DNA of 64,000 nt from Tigriopus japonicus (lineage: Eukaryota; Arthropoda; Copepoda; Harpacticoida; Harpacticidae), in NCBI GenBank assembly GCA_010645155.1, contig CM021319.1:3061765-3125764 (forward strand), in the 5' to 3' direction. Positions 48,801 through 62,936 of the stretch are shown here, piece after piece (within the stretch, counting starts at the first letter, position 1; each line of letters opens with the position of its first letter). The position numbers were made by a program, and so were the translations under genes. The notes beneath the pieces were generated by a model that did no database searches, was not told where the DNA came from, and worked only from the letters and a program-made list of their open reading frames with translations.

Positions 48801-51800
48801 CAAGGGCAAATATGGATAGACCAATCATACAGGTCGGCCATGAAAATTTCATATGGGATTATTATGGGACACTTCCAAGTAAAGACGGAAAAGGAAGAGC
48901 GGAAGGCGGAAGATCTTTGGAACGATGGAATATCCGACCTTTACGCGGCATAATCTATTGTTCCATCGTCTGAATAGAACCTGTGATTGACCTTTTTCAG
49001 TCCATTATGGTTTGTAATATCTATATTTAAATTCGTCCTTCCACAATTTTCCCTGAGTTGATTGAAGACCCTCAAAATGAAACTGGACTTTTTGGGTGGT
49101 CTGCCGTGGAAGATTGACTTCAAAAATGTCAAGACCAAGAGCTGCAGTATCAGATTGGTTGGACCACTTTAATTTAAAGTTTGGTCAATTCTGATGGGAG
49201 GTTTTCTTCTTCAGCTCAAGTCAAACCAGAGAGAGAGAAAAAAAAGTTCTTTTATTACAGAAGATTCCTCAAGACTTGAAGCCAATAGTACCGACCAAGA
49301 AGAAAGACGCTTTGGGCTCGGGAGTGTTCTGTAGTGTGAGAAGCCAGCATAGTACAGTACTGCTTTTTTGATAGGCGTCTTCGATCATATATCTTTCTCT
49401 TTGAAAGAGATTTCGTCCTTCTTACCCCTTTGGCGGATGAAGGGCTGGTCGTGGCTCACTTGGACGATCAAACTCGGTGCCAAGCCTGTATGTGTGTGGG
49501 ACCAACTCAAAGATGTGCATGTTGGGCGACAATGAGAGCTGATGGAGCCTCTTGACTGGCATACTTATTGTCCATCCATTAGTGATATTCCGAGAAGATC
49601 AGGGTAAATGTCAATGGAATGCCAAGTGTTTGGAGAAAGAGATGGCAAGGAAGCGTTGAGGGGTTAGACATCTGTGAATTCCAGGTCTCTTCTTTCCCTC
49701 TTGAAGAATGTTCCTCATTTACGCTTTTGGACCTTAATAGATGGACACTACCTTTGGTGGAAGTTCTATTCGAGCCAAAAAGTCGATTTACACAAGTATC
49801 AGGACCATGATATTACTACCACTCATATCTCCAACAATAAAGAGAACTTCTTGGTTCTCATTACTAAACAGCCTTTTCGCTCTTTGTTCCATCCTTCAAA
49901 CGATCTATTTCTTCGAACTTACAAGCGTAAACACTCTGCAACAAGGTGAACCTTTCAAAGTTCCGCGGTTCCTATGCTTCTTTCTCAGAAAGTTTTCCAT
50001 GTGAGTGTGCCTGTATGTAGTAAGTAGTTGTCGTCGTCGTCCGCACCAAAGCCAGGGTAGGAGTGGCTTGCTCATATCTTCAGCGGACTGGAACCAAGCG
50101 AAAAATGTCCTTTGATACGGTCTTTAAACATCATATTTGAACGATTGGGGCAATCTAAGACTCAAAGGCCTCCTTTGCTCGCCCTTCCCAGGCAGTCTCT
50201 TCTTGTTCCCATCCTTCTTCCGGTGCATTGTCCGTGACTAAGGAAAAAGGGAACCTCTTAAGGATCATATTAATGGACATGATGATCATCCTGTCATTAA
50301 AACTGGCTAAAAAAGATAAAGCCTCCCCTCTACTTTGAGAACTTGGACGGGTTTCTTGGTCAGAGATGAAGCTACCTCAGTTTGAAATTGTTTCGGTTAC
50401 TCCTTTATTGCTTCCAAGGTTTAGGGAAGTTTCCGTCTTTGGAAATGGCAACCCTGAGCTAATGGTGCGGAAACTATGCGGCTTATCTTATGTTAGCCCT
50501 CTTGACTTGATTTCAAACTTCCTTTGAAACATCGAATAGAGGCCAATGGACTAAGAATAAGGTCGCCCACGAACTGCTTGAAATAGATTTTACGTAGACA
50601 TCACTAACAACATACATTGAAGTGAGGAGCGAGGAAATACTACGTACATTAGATGAGAGCGAGGAGAAGAGCGGTTGGTTTTCTATTGTGCCAAAAAACG
50701 CCGGGCAAAAACTTTTTTATTCTTCTTTCTTCTTCCTCGCAAAGCTCGGACGAAATCCAGAAACTCCAAAGCGTTCCTTTTTACTCCACAAACACCACCA
50801 CCACCATCGAGAATAGTAGACACCTTTGGCGGCCTTCAGGATACAATGTATGAGTAGTGAGTACAACAGTATATAAAAAAAGTTCCACTCCTTTCGAAAA
50901 GAAAAAAGTTGGGTGGAGAGGAGCAAACTCGGAACAAGTTATCATTCTGGCTTTTTGTAAAATTACCGCCTTCGATGGGCAAGACCAGAATGAGTCGTTC
51001 CATCCTCCAATTTGGAAGCATCAATTCTGAATTCTCCACTGATAGCAGTCAGCGCTTTGGGTGCAGAGAAAATGCATGAACTTTGTTCCTCTCCAACAGA
51101 TCCGCCCCCCTCAAACTCGTTGGTTGAGGGGAACAAAAACTCAGCTTTTAAAGTTCGTGACTTCAATTGCCCGCATTAGTATTCGAATCAGGACCGTAAG
51201 TGCTGCCTTTTGGTCTCTCTCTCTCTTTCTTTCTCTCACACTCGCCATTTTCACACTTGAAAAAAGGAGCCAATTCGAAATCTTAGTGCAGCTCATGGGA
51301 GCTATTAAATATCAATTGAGATTAGATAACCGCCAATACAGGCAGGGTGTGACTTGGGTGTGGATGCTCTGAGCAGAAATAGCTCAAGGTGAAGAGGCAG
51401 TGGCAATATACGTACTGTACGGCAATATATTGCCAGTGTTGGTTTGTAGTACGTGAGTGAGGAAGTGAGTGTTTGGAGCCTCCAGCAAATCAAGGAGAAA
51501 CGAAGAAGGAAAAACTTTCAACGCCCCTCTGTCACTTGAGGAGCGCAGCAGGGGAAAAAGAGGGGAAAAGTTTCCCTTGGAACATCATGGGCGATTATAA
51601 CTTTATCATAAAAGAGGCAAACATCATCATGGGATCCAGAAGCTTATTCCAAGTCCAAGTTCACCATTCTCTCTGGCCTGCAGAAGCTGAGCCTTTGGGC
51701 GATGGTTGAATGGTTCCGTTCAGGAGGGCCGCCGAGATTGTTCCCCTGTCTATGTGTACTACGTACTTACCCCTTGGTGGGATTTAATGAGCTTGGAGGA

Positions 51801-54505
51801 TGGAAATTACGCCAAAGCCTCCCCGCAGTGTCCAGGGGTGTACTAGATGGCTTTCTTGTGTCTCGAAAACCATTCCCCACCATGAATACAAACCGAATTC
51901 ATACCCAAAATCAACGCGCATGGATCGATCAACCTTGTGAAATTGACTTACCCATTCCAAAGATGGGCGCGGAATACCCTCGGCGCGACATTCCAGGGTA
52001 GCATTGTCCCCCTCGACAACTTCCACGATGGCTCCCGGTCCAATGGGGTTGTATTCCAGAGATCCCCCTGAATTCGAAGACGACATTGGAGACACGGCAA
52101 ATACAGAGGGAGGAACTTGAACCTCGAGGTAATGTGTGATACTAGGCGGTGGCTCATTCTCCGACCATTCGATCTCGCAGGTGTAATTCCCTGAAAATGG
52201 ACAGGATTCAACGATTTAATTGGCGCCAAAATCCGGGAAACGAACTTTTTTTGCTCCATGATCTCTTTTCGACGCTCTTCCAACTTTTGCACCTCTCTCT
52301 TCAACCGAAACTTAGCTGGTTGTTACGGGTGCTAAAACGCTCACTTTGGAAGCGTATAATTGAGTTAGTTGTCACATATGAGAGAGAGGGAGGAGAACTA
52401 CGAAAGCAAAGGGCGATGATGACGACAACGACGACATGAAGGTGGGGAAAGAGATGATCAAGATGATCCTCGCAACTTGGGATTCGACTTTGCCAGTGCC
52501 ACAAGTTCAAGATTGAAAAGCGAGCCCCTTCTTCATCTTCTTCTTCCTTCTCTTCTCACCACCTTTTTCTCTTTCCTAAGGCCACTTGAAAAGGCACTTT
52601 CTCAGCTTCAAAAGGCTTGCAAGATGTTCCGTCGATACTGATAAGTGACTCTTATGCGACCGACACCGAGTGAAATTTGATGCTCCTTGCTATCACTGCA
52701 TTCCTAATCTGCTCTTCTTGTGCCTTGAGTATGCTTAAGTTGTGCCATTTCCAATGGAAACATGGCCCTTCACTCCAAATTGCAGGCTACGTATACACCA
52801 AGACATTTTGATTTGGAAACTGAACCGAATGGCGGACGCGGATACACTGTACATACTAGTACAGTTCTAACCCTGCAAAATGGAACGAACCCATATGGTA
52901 CATAGGCGGAATTTGGAATCGTCCACCCACAAAGTGGATCTATGTGGGATGCACGACTTGAATTACGAACCAAAGAGCTCTGACATTCTATCTCGTTTTA
53001 GGGGTCCCAAAATATTGGCAGACCTGTCAGCTTACGCAAAGGCAGAAATAGGTTCACCCTGACAAGTCTGAGACTATTCAAATAAACCGACATGCTTTTT
53101 TACCTGAATAGAGCGTATCAGCTCCTTTGATGAGAAGTGACGTCTGTTCCACCAAGGATATCCGAAGATCCAATCGGATCTTCATTTGACCCACCATAAT
53201 GGCGTTCTCACCTCGACGCCAAATAGGGGTGTAACCGGCTGAAAAAAGAGGAGAGGCAAAACATTACTATTCAGCATTTGAGAACACCTGTGAAGTTCTC
53301 ATTGAAGATAAGCAACTCGATCAAAGCAGAGTTACTTGGTTTGTTGTCAAACTCAAAAGTCCATTATTGCTCTATTTCCTATGACAGAATTGATGGTAAG
53401 GCAACCATTTGGGCGGAGATCAAGGTAAGGCATATTTTCCGTGTTTGTTTATTTGAAAAAAAAAAAAACAGCAATGATGTTAATTTTATGCATTGAATTC
53501 GTGTGACCAACTCAAAAGTTCCACATTAGCAAAGTGACAACAGCGTTATGTTAGAGTTGTTGCATGACCTCTTCCACTTTGAGCTTCCAGGGTCGCCTCA
53601 AAAATATCTATATACTGTAAATGCTCCAAACATCTTGAATTTCGGGCAAAATCCATTAGATTATCTTGAAACAAATCCTAAGTGTGAGAGTTTTGCACCA
53701 TTCAATTGCTGCTATTGCTTATTTTCTTACAAACAAGGAGCCAGCTACGTATTTGGATCTAATATATTTATATGTGATATTCTGAATGAATACTAAGAGA
53801 CCCTGGGCATCCATGGCCTTGGCGTGTCTAAATGGCTGGTCCAACATGATATGAAGACAAAAAGATGGTCCCAGTTTCATCTCAAAAGATGATAGAGTGT
53901 TGATGAAATTTCCTGCCAGCATTGTGAGCAGAATTTCTTCACTCACCATTCCAGGCAAGGCAGTCACACTGTTGAGATTCCAAGCTTCCAAACTGAGCTA
54001 TCATCATTCTGTCCAAAATAAAAATGTTCGACTAAATCTTCAATGTTGCTTCAGATGACAGGTAATCTAATCAACAACAGGAAATGAAGGTTCAGGATCA
54101 TTGGAGGTAAAAAAAAACTTCCATCTTTTGATACTTGTCCATTCCCTCAGTGGCTTCGTGTGATTGTCTGTCTTCCTTCCAGTCTAAGAAGATCTCTGTG
54201 ATGGCTCATTTACTTCATTAATACATCAGCAGGAAGGGCTTTCCCCAGCTAGATGCGATACCTTTCGAGGGCAATAAACCAAAACAGAGTCAAGTTCACC
54301 AAAGCTGGATATGTGTCTGAAAACAAGCCAAAGTCAAAGGTTCAGCTCAACCCATACTTACTTTGAAAGTTTTGAACAACACATGGCAATGTGATGTTGT
54401 CCCCCAACCTGACCCGAATCCGCTCTCCACTATTCAATATTTTTGGAGGCAACTTGGGCGGGCCTTGGCTAAAGATGCGATTGGTATCCATCAGCTGGGA
54501 GCAAC
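36653..54505 (-). CDS. klg: Klingon-like Ig/FN3 cell-adhesion protein, ten exons visible, 5' exon missing
   Basis: The exons in order are 54505-54362, 53238-53104, 52190-51952, 45481-45331, 43661-43564, 43006-42832, 42523-42399, 40327-40006, 36922-36890 and 36816-36653. Every junction has GT/AG and matching phase, giving about 528 residues. Ig1 has Cys 42 (NITLPC) and 98 (SGNYTC), with WRRG at 55-58. Ig2 has Cys 161 and 204 (EGEYLC). Ig3 has Cys 247 and 298 (LGNYTC). The FN3 domain begins near 315 (YDLTWSIKS) and ends with RARNKFGWSDEEVSFVF, broken by a Ser-rich insert of about 60 residues. The Drosophila klingon protein has the same order of domains, an equivalent WKRG, a Ser-rich FN3 insert and SFVFSTS. 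The C-terminus has a hydrophobic segment near 489-509. Such proteins are membrane-anchored neural and glial adhesion molecules. The first exon ends in phase 1 and was not found upstream; it may lie beyond the window. Confidence 0.9.
36890..36922 (-). CDS. 33-nt microexon of the klingon-like gene
   Basis: The acceptor ends in gttccag and the donor is gtaagc; 2+30+1 nt keep phase 1 on both sides. It encodes PSPQKISSSS, a Ser-rich stalk just before the hydrophobic C-terminus. It is supported by exact phase fit with both neighbours, not by homology, so it could be optional or wrong. Confidence 0.6.
39311..39590. repeat. Tandem repeat spanning an assembly gap
   Basis: The sequence ggttagtaattttaagattt, then aattgct and gaaggaacgat, occurs on both sides of a 127-N gap (39389-39515), with a period of about 205 bp. 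The gap lies in the intron between 40006 and 36922 of the klingon-like gene, so no coding sequence is known to be lost. Confidence 0.85.
45482..51951 (-). other. Largest intron of the klingon-like gene (6.5 kb)
   Basis: Phase-0 intron between the two halves of Ig2. No transposon termini, SINE B boxes or nested gene were recognised. A TATA-like tataaaagg at about 48233 on the plus strand has no gene after it. Confidence 0.6.
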
Positions 54506-57500
54506 CTGGAACACCAAAGAGGAAACGAGATACAGATATTGGACATTGAGAAACGCAATATCTAGCCTCAAACTCTTCATTTCAATGGCAAGGGGGACAA
54601 AAGTTTGAGTGTACGTATATGCAGTGACTTTGTTGGAAATCTGGGCTCGAGCTTTTTGCATCCAAGTCCAAACTAGTCACCTTTTCTGGCTTGAAAAAAG
54701 AAATAGCTTAAGCTTGCTCAGGCAGAGAAAATATCAGACGTCAGAATGGCAGAATAAATACAGAATCGAAACTACTTATTGGGAACTCTAAGGAACAGGA
54801 GAATCGGACTTTTTCTCCCGTTTCTTCATAGCTTCCTTTGTCTTTAGGTGAGAGTGAGCCCTAAACCCGTATTAAGTTCGCTTAAACGTCCTGTCGGCCG
54901 TATTGAGCAAATCCAGATAGTGAAATGAAACCAGTGAGCCTCTCGAGTGCACTGCACTGCACACTGGTCACGAAATTGGCTTGGCCACCGACGTTTTTGG
55001 ACTTGAATTTGGACTGTGCCGATTTTAGCGTGTGGAGCTTGAGCCGATCTCGAGTGCATTTGAGGATGGGAGCTTGTCTCCCGGATGCATTGCATTTGAG
55101 AAGTGACAAGAATTCCCATTAATCACTGCACTTAAAGACCAGAATGTCAGCCCACCGAACGGGCAGTGTTCTCAACCTGAGAATCCTCGGTTTATGGTCA
55201 CCCCCAAAAGGAAACGGGGAAAAGGGAACTCCGAAACGTGGAGTACTGACTGAAGGCCCCGGGCAAATATCGGTCGGTCGGGCAAGCGAGATAGCACTTT
55301 CCAGTGGCTATCAAAAATAGGGAAGCAAGCCTATTTCCTCTGGCTTTGCAAGAATAAAACCAGATTAGTGGACTTGCTTACCTTGTCAGGAGGATCTTGA
55401 GCCAGGCATATACAGGAGGCTTACCAGACCTCTGGATGGCCGCAAACGTGAATTTTCAGCATTTTTCGGCCTCGATTTTATGGATTATTGCTTTACGTGA
55501 GCCTATCCGAAGAATAGTGAAACAGAGGGCACTCAAGGAAGAGCGAGATGTAGGGTGAGTCTTCTTTTTTTTATCACGACCCGCTGCTCTAATTTCAACC
55601 TCATCTTTGTGACCCCCCGAGACATGATAAATGACCGCATCATGACTGGACGCCTCAAATAAAAGGCCAGAACACACCATAGGGGCCGGTGCCCACATTT
55701 GTTGTATCCGTCTGCTTCTTCTGCCTTTTCTCATCACCTCTCAAAAGTGTTCAGCCTTGGATAGAAGTCAGGGAAAGTGGAGAAAGTCAAGATCTCGAAG
55801 ATCCGTTGGAAATTGGAGCCATTTTGAATTGATCCTCTATTCCCTCTTCCCTCGTTTCAAACGGATTCTCCGTAAAGGAGCTTCCATATCGTGGACCTCT
55901 TGTAACTCCTTGGACTTGAGCTCAGATTCGATGAGGTGCATAATGGAGAAAGGATGAAAACCGTGAAAAACCTGTTCTCTGGATGGATTTTAAAAGCGCA
56001 CCTTTGCGCTGATCCATGTTTTGAAACATGAGGTTTTTGTTGCAATAGTATCATTCCGTCAAATTGTCAATGTGACTAAACGGTATTTTGAAAGTGATTC
56101 TGGGTTATCTTAGACTATTTCTATGGATGGTTTCAAGCTTCAGAGCTTCCCAAAAGCTCAAGGAATGTTCTGCTTTGGATCAAACTTGCCATCATTTATT
56201 CATTTTTGGTTATATTCGTTTGGCAATGGTCAATACAAGAACAACGAACACTGAGGTTTCCCTTTCGGCGTTGGCGCAAGCAACTCCAAACACATTCAAA
56301 AGTCAAACATTGCGCCTTTTCTATTTCTAGGTTTCTTTCGCCAATGGGCAACACCTGACCTGCTTTTATCCTTAACACTTATACAAGAAAACAGGGTCTA
56401 AGCCTTGTTAAAATCAAACTAAAATACCTCTTTTTCCCTCTCCCCTCCTGATGAAGTGGTCCAGAGTGCGTTATAAGACCCGGGGTAATAACGGTGACAT
56501 GTTCCATGATCCCTTCTTCTTCTTTCCCACTTTGGGTCTCCTCCCCAACAAGACTCCTACATCATATTACCCAACCCTGAAAACAGCAGCACCAATGGAA
56601 AGAGACGAAGACCGACGAGTACATAAACGTGAAAATAAGAGAGAGACAGAGCAAGTGGAGCAAAGTTTTAGAGCCATTTGACGCCACTCGGGTATTCACC
56701 GCAGACCGCGAACATGCAACGCCATTTGGCGGTGACTGACTGACTCACTTACTTACTCAGTCAGTCACTCCGCAACCACTCCTCAAGAAAAAACATTGGT
56801 TGGTCTTGGGTGTGGGAACTTTATCCCAGCAGACACAAGGACATCATGGCATGTGGAGGAACATTTTTTCTTACTAGGATTCAGTGCAATAACTTAATAG
56901 AGTCTCCCCTCTGTAAAAGATGTAATACAGATTTATGATTGGATTGGCTTGGGCCAAGGATTCTTCGTCCTTTCCCTTTCGTTCCGTTCTGAAAATTAGA
57001 GTTGCATGGCGTACCACCAATGTGGGTCTCTCTTTCTTTGCTCATCCCCTTCCTTCTTACTTGATGACTTCGTGGAAGGAATCTTATGGAAGGATTAACA
57101 ACCCACCGTTGCCATATTTCCACTTGGACCCGTTCCACTTGATGATCCACGGGATCCCAGCGATCGTCCCTCTTGGCTCCGATCAATATAGTGTGGAAAT
57201 ACCCTCGGTTCATGAGGTTGGGATGACGGAGTGGGACGGTATGGAGCATGCACGTACTGCTCGCTCCTCTTTCTCGTGGAGCCGTTACAGGCGCTCTTAA
57301 ATATCCTTGGCATGTTTTATGATGAGGGAAGGAGGGGAATGCGAGAAGGCCAGATGAAGGTCCCTTTTCTTAGAGGAATCGAGTGGAAAGGACCCTCGAG
57401 ATCTTGAGATCTGCGAGTCATGATCTACATAATTTGATGAGCTTCATGTCGGAAGGCGGCTCGTGAGATTAATGATATTTTCATCGACACATCTCATGAT

Positions 57501-59848
57501 GAACCTGTTGAAGGCTCACGGCCATGTGTCCTTGATAAACGAGGATTCCCTAGAACGAGTCCCAAAGGTTGATGATTGTCAAAATCAGAGACTCAATCGT
57601 AAGTGCAAAACCTACGGATATGTGTGTCCTTTTTTTAAAGTGAGACAAGTCCATTTGCTTGATTGGAGGGTGATGAGACGGTACTAAAGTCTGTGGAGGA
57701 CTCAAGGGATCTCGAGGCGATTTGAATGCTCTAGAAAGCTCTCCCACTCCATATCACGCCCACGTCATGAGTAGTAAATGGCTTTAAAGAGAGGTCGCCG
57801 CTGTTTATTGGAGCGTCGATCCGAACGAAAGATGAACTATCAAGTTGCCAGGCTTTCATCTTGAAACGTGCCTCATGGAACAGCTCTTTCGATCCGATCC
57901 CACCTCACGCAATTATGTCCCAGTCTTCTAAGAACCCATTGTCATACGCATATATATTTTATACTGTATATCCAGTCGACTTCGAGCTCTGATGGGGGGG
58001 AGCCTCATGCTTTCAAGCCAAACCATTGAAACACTTGCTTTTTGTGGTTCAAGTCTTGCATTCCCACATAACAATTGGCACTCGCAAAATTCTCAATGTG
58101 CTCATTTCAGGGTTAGTCTAATCCATCTTTATGGAGAAAGAACATCCTCGGATGGATTTATGGTCATAGCAGAGACCAAAGATTATCAAACTGTTCTGTT
58201 GTCATGTGCATATGAAATTCAATCAAAACAGTTTGTCTTTCCAATTGTTTCCATCAACATTACCCCACACTACCCTTTCCACAGAGCTCTATTGAAAGAC
58301 ATTTCATGTAAGAATGTGATGTGATTAAATTTCCCTCAGTGTTGAACCCATGACGTCCCAAACCCCATCTCAATTTCTTGTTCGTATTTTTTCAATGTTT
58401 CTGTTGCTTTTGTTGCAGCCTTATTTTGGGGCATGCTTCTCGATCCAGTGCGAGAACTAGCGAGAACTAGCGAGAAGACAGAGGGTAACCCGCCTCAATG
58501 TGTCCCCTTCGTCCCAGTCTCGAGTACAATAAAGTAATAGTTTTCCCGTTGGAGGATCCTCTCTCTCTCTTTCTTTCTCTTTCTTTCTCTGGAGTGTTCA
58601 AGTTTCGTCGAGGACACCAAAGAAGAAGAGTGAACAGATTTCTAAGCAGTCGAGCAAAAGTCGAAAAGAGTCAAACACACGAAAGGAATCCCTAAAAAAG
58701 AGGCCGAAAGGCATTCGAATTGGAAGAAAAGAGCGCATTGGAAATACGAAAATGAATCCATTTTGATTCCAAAGGGAGGTCGAGAGAGCGAGAGCGAGCG
58801 AGCATTGCTTTGTTCTCGCACTTTTTGCGCGGTTGAAAAATTGTTTTCCCATTCGATTAGGGTGAACTGATTGGCTTACTTGGAACTGAAGAAGCATAGT
58901 ACAACCGTCACCAGATTGATTCGGGATTCGTGAGTAGTAAAGAAGGGAGAGAGGGTTTGAAAAGGCCTGATTCCAAGGATAGTGGATCCATTCTAGTCAA
59001 TCATCGCCCATTTCCTAACCTCATGAAGAAAATTGCGCCATCAAAATTTGGGCCGAAACCGTTTCAGTTCCAGACTGAAATCACTCTTTCCTTAGGGAAA
59101 TCATTCCAAACTCTCGTCAGTCTTGTGGATCACTAAATAAAAAAGTCTGGACAAGCAACAACGACCATCTATTTTAACAAATACAAAAAAGCATCATGAA
59201 GACAGTCCAGGGGAGGGTTGATGGCTGCTGATACTCCCCAAAATGGTCGAAATTGTGGGCTGGCAATAAGCAAACCTCGTCATTGGAGGACGATGTTTGA
59301 CCAAGACGGATTGGAAGGAACATTGTTCCCCCAAGATCTTTATTAAACTGGCAGAGGAGGTTCCGCAACACGAGCGAGTGAGGGGAGAATTCGGGGGAAA
59401 TGTCCATCAAGTGACGCCGTTTGTTCCTTCCGGATATTTAGAATTCCCCAGAATCTATCTCTCCTCTGGACTTTTCCACAGATCGAGAACACACAGACAC
59501 AAGAAATGAGGTTTAAGGGAGTGCGCAGTGCCAGAAGTTGCTGCCAAAAGGTATTTGCAAGTAAGGTTTAACATGAAATTTTATTTCTGGTAAATGTGGA
59601 GAGTGTGCTGATTCATTTGGAACAACAAAGGCCCACAGCTAATCCAGGGATTTCTAGAATTTATTGGATTGAACACGGCGACCAAGATCGAGTCGATTTA
59701 GTATACAGGAAAAAGGGAAAATCGGGACTTTTTCCTTTTCCTTCGTAGTAAATCTATTCGATTTTGGTCGGCTGTGAGCAGTCCAGCAAATTCTAGATGC
59801 CATTGGCTAGTCTTTTTAGTCTTTTAAATAATATGTTAAAAGTGGGAG
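54506..59848. other. No gene supported; should contain the start of the klingon-like gene if it lies in the window
   Basis: I looked on the minus strand for a signal-peptide exon ending in phase 1 and found none. Microsatellites occur near 56736-56770 (gact/actt units) and 58558-58592 (ct/ttct). Confidence 0.45.
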
Positions 59849-59935
59849 GAGAGGTGAGGTGGCGGTTAGCCCAGTTTCCTGTGGTGAGAAAGGGCCAAAG
59901 TTCGATTCTCCTCCCCCTTTTTTTCAAGCCAACTT
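59849..59935 (+). mobile_element. tRNA-derived SINE, truncated copy 3
   Basis: ggtggcggttagcccagttt and agttcgattct (59899-59909) correspond to the head of the 33.8 kb SINE. It ends in a T-rich stretch, with the body missing. Confidence 0.75.
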
Positions 59936-62900
59936 GTGTAATTTTTGATCGAGATAGTGAAATTTTTAACTTGTAGTGTTGTTCGTATTTTTTGTTTCTT
60001 ACTCCTAACCAGCAATTAATGAGAACATCATGAAAATAATGACGTAACATGAATGGAAGAAAATGGGTTTTTTACATTTATTTACTGAGCCATATACGTA
60101 CATGAGGATTAACGCACCGATTCTTAGGTACGCTCAATTAAAAAAAGCATCATCACCAGGCCTAATTTTATTATTACGACTCTTTAGACACAAACATTTC
60201 TTGCAAATAATTATTAACCACTAACGCTGTTAGATACACCTCAAGTTAGCTTCATCGTCACAATTTGTTATATACATTTGTTACATTTATGTTACCCAAA
60301 TTAGGGCATTATCCTATAACATATGATATGAAATAGACCAATAAATCACGTATCGCACTCCCTTAAGCAAACACCCCAGATTTCTCTCTCCATAAAAATG
60401 TTCCCAACCGTCTCACATCCAAAGTATTCTTCACCTTGTTTTCAAGTTTGGGTGTGGCTTAGCTCGGAATCGTATTGGGTGATTACTGTTGGGTGTCAAC
60501 TGTATCTAGAAGACCATTCAATCTCCGCTGCTCAAAGAAACGGTGAACATCCGTGGTCCCATCATTTATCCAAGATCGACTCTTCACTAGCAAAATACAT
60601 TCCAACTGACCTCCTTACAGAAACTCAAATCTCTATTCTCGTTTGGAACCGATCACTTACAGTGTTCCAAACGAAAGGGTTGGAAAATCACACCCCCATG
60701 CTGTGAAGGGATCGGACCAAATCATACTAAAGCACGGATTAAGGAACTTATACTCGAGAAAAGGCTCCCCTTCTACTTGTTCCACGTTGTCTAGGAACCC
60801 TTCCTTCACCAAGATGGGGAATGAGTTCCAGATTTGGTCACACTCACATCGCCTTTGGGGTATTTTCTGAGGAAATCCTCGGCGCTTTCCAATCAGATTG
60901 GAAAGAAGAGCCTCAATCTCGGTGGGTTTGTCTGAATCTAGAGCCCTTGAAAATCATGGATAGTTATTGTGGGCAATGGGTGGGGGGTTTGTTTTTGAAT
61001 CTCAAAATGAGCTTTTTCGAGGTCTAGAGACTTGGTTTCGGCTGATGTGCAAAAAAGTCTTATCCAGATGATAAAGGGAAGCACTTGTCAAGATCGAAGA
61101 CGAGAAATAAACGATGAGACCAGGAAATGATATGAATAAGGCCAAAGAAAGGCCGGGAGATTCTTCATCCTCTTGGCGCCTTTTGAAAACTTGAATCTCA
61201 GTTGCAAATAGAGAGGGAAATGAGCATTTATTAAGAGATAAAAGTAAGCTGGAAAATATTTCAAGTTAATAAATCCGCCACGAATCAAATTCGGTTCTCG
61301 CTAGATGTCTTAAGAAAAAAAAATGCCACACTCAAAAGGATTTTATACCATAACGTAACGAAGTAGAAGTTGTTAAAGAGATCGTTTGAACTCCAAAAGT
61401 CTATCTTGAAGCGCTAGATAAACATTCGAACTCATTCTATTGTTACTCAAAGTACGTATTTCATGCTTCGTTCAAAGTGATGAATCGACATTTAATTGTT
61501 CGCATTACATTTACACCCTGACATGAAAGTTTTGTCGTAATTTTCAACCAAAAATATTTTCAATATATAAGAATAGATTTGAATGACTTGACATGCAATC
61601 TGTCCTAAATTAGTCTCTTCTTCCTCGGAAATGATATTTGGGATACTTTCGACCAAAGTGGAAAGTGTGAACGGCTCAACGTTTTTCCGCACTTTTTCAG
61701 GTGTCTTCTTTTTGCCTAAAATTTTGATAAACGGTTGATATTTCATGAGCTCTTGAATGATGATGGACGGTAATTTTTCCCGTTATTTTTGGTTAGAGGT
61801 GTTCCAAAACTAGTCTTCTTTCTCCAAAATCGAGTAAAACTTGATTCCCGCCATTCACTATTTTTTCACAGCGGTTTAACCGTGCAAAAAGAAAACGCCG
61901 GACATCAAGTTGACAATTGCTGTTCCAGGAATAATTTGTCACTAATTTGCCATTATATTACATCCTAACTAATTCAAAAATATTCTAGGCCCTTGTTGGT
62001 TTGATTATGCCAAAGTGTCCACGCATTGCCGTCATTTTTAGGCTCAAAGTATGACTTCGACACAACTTTCGTGTCAGGGAGTAGCTTCTATCTACCCCTT
62101 TAATTTATGATGGTCTTATTGAAACAAATATTACCTTTAATCCATTGTTCTCAGCCATTGTGACAACAAGCCGAAAACATTTTTCGATATATGATACTCA
62201 ATAAGTTGTTTTACTTGGAAAGGCTTGTACAATACATACCTGTCTACTTATTATTATTCTACAATATGAACAAGATAAAAACAAGTGATGAAATAATGAA
62301 AAACAAGTTTTCTTCGTTCGATAGAAAACAATAGCTTATTTCTGAACGAATAATCGCTTTAATTCCTGAACGGTACGACTTATCTGAGTCTTATTTTAAG
62401 ATATTTTCCAATTTTAAAAGCTAGGAAGAATTTTTTTTGAGAATGTTATCTAAGAAGAGTCGTTAAAGATTCATCCCCAAATTGGTTCAACTATAACTAT
62501 AAGGCAAACCATATAATATCTTTATCGACATTTGAATAAATTCAAAATTTAGTTATCATGTCGTTGATCCCTTGTGGAGTCAAAGTCCAAACAAGTATCA
62601 CCAACACTATGCACTACTTTTCAGCTGGCATTTAGCAAATAAAAAGGTATCTTAAAAAAGATTTCGTATACTGTGAATACAAAGTAGAAAAAATTGTGAT
62701 TGAAGAAACAGAATTGCTCACTCGTTTCTCAATGATTATTTAGGCAAAGAAGGATGAAAAGTGTTGAAGTAGTTCGCTAACTACTCTGATCTTACCAAAT
62801 TTTTGTTCTTCTCAGTGTTCACAGAGTGGACGCTGGTCTGAAGGCTTGTCTACACTTTTGGTTAATGTCAAGGAATAACAAACACCCCGCCTACATGAAG

Positions 62901-62936
62901 ACAAATAACAGATTATGAACACTATAGAGTGCAAAC
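59936..62936. other. No gene seen
   Basis: AT-rich DNA with short frames only on both strands. Confidence 0.4.

Noticed and set aside
50963..51080. Possible extra klingon exon on the minus strand near a pyrimidine-rich acceptor
   Set aside because: The required phase 0 gives an immediate stop, and the Ig2 exons already join exactly without it.
58870..58960. Minus-strand stretch reading LVTVVLCFFSS before a gtaagc donor, a candidate signal-peptide exon for the klingon-like gene
   Set aside because: It ends in phase 2 whereas phase 1 is needed, and the frame has no ATG before an upstream TAG.
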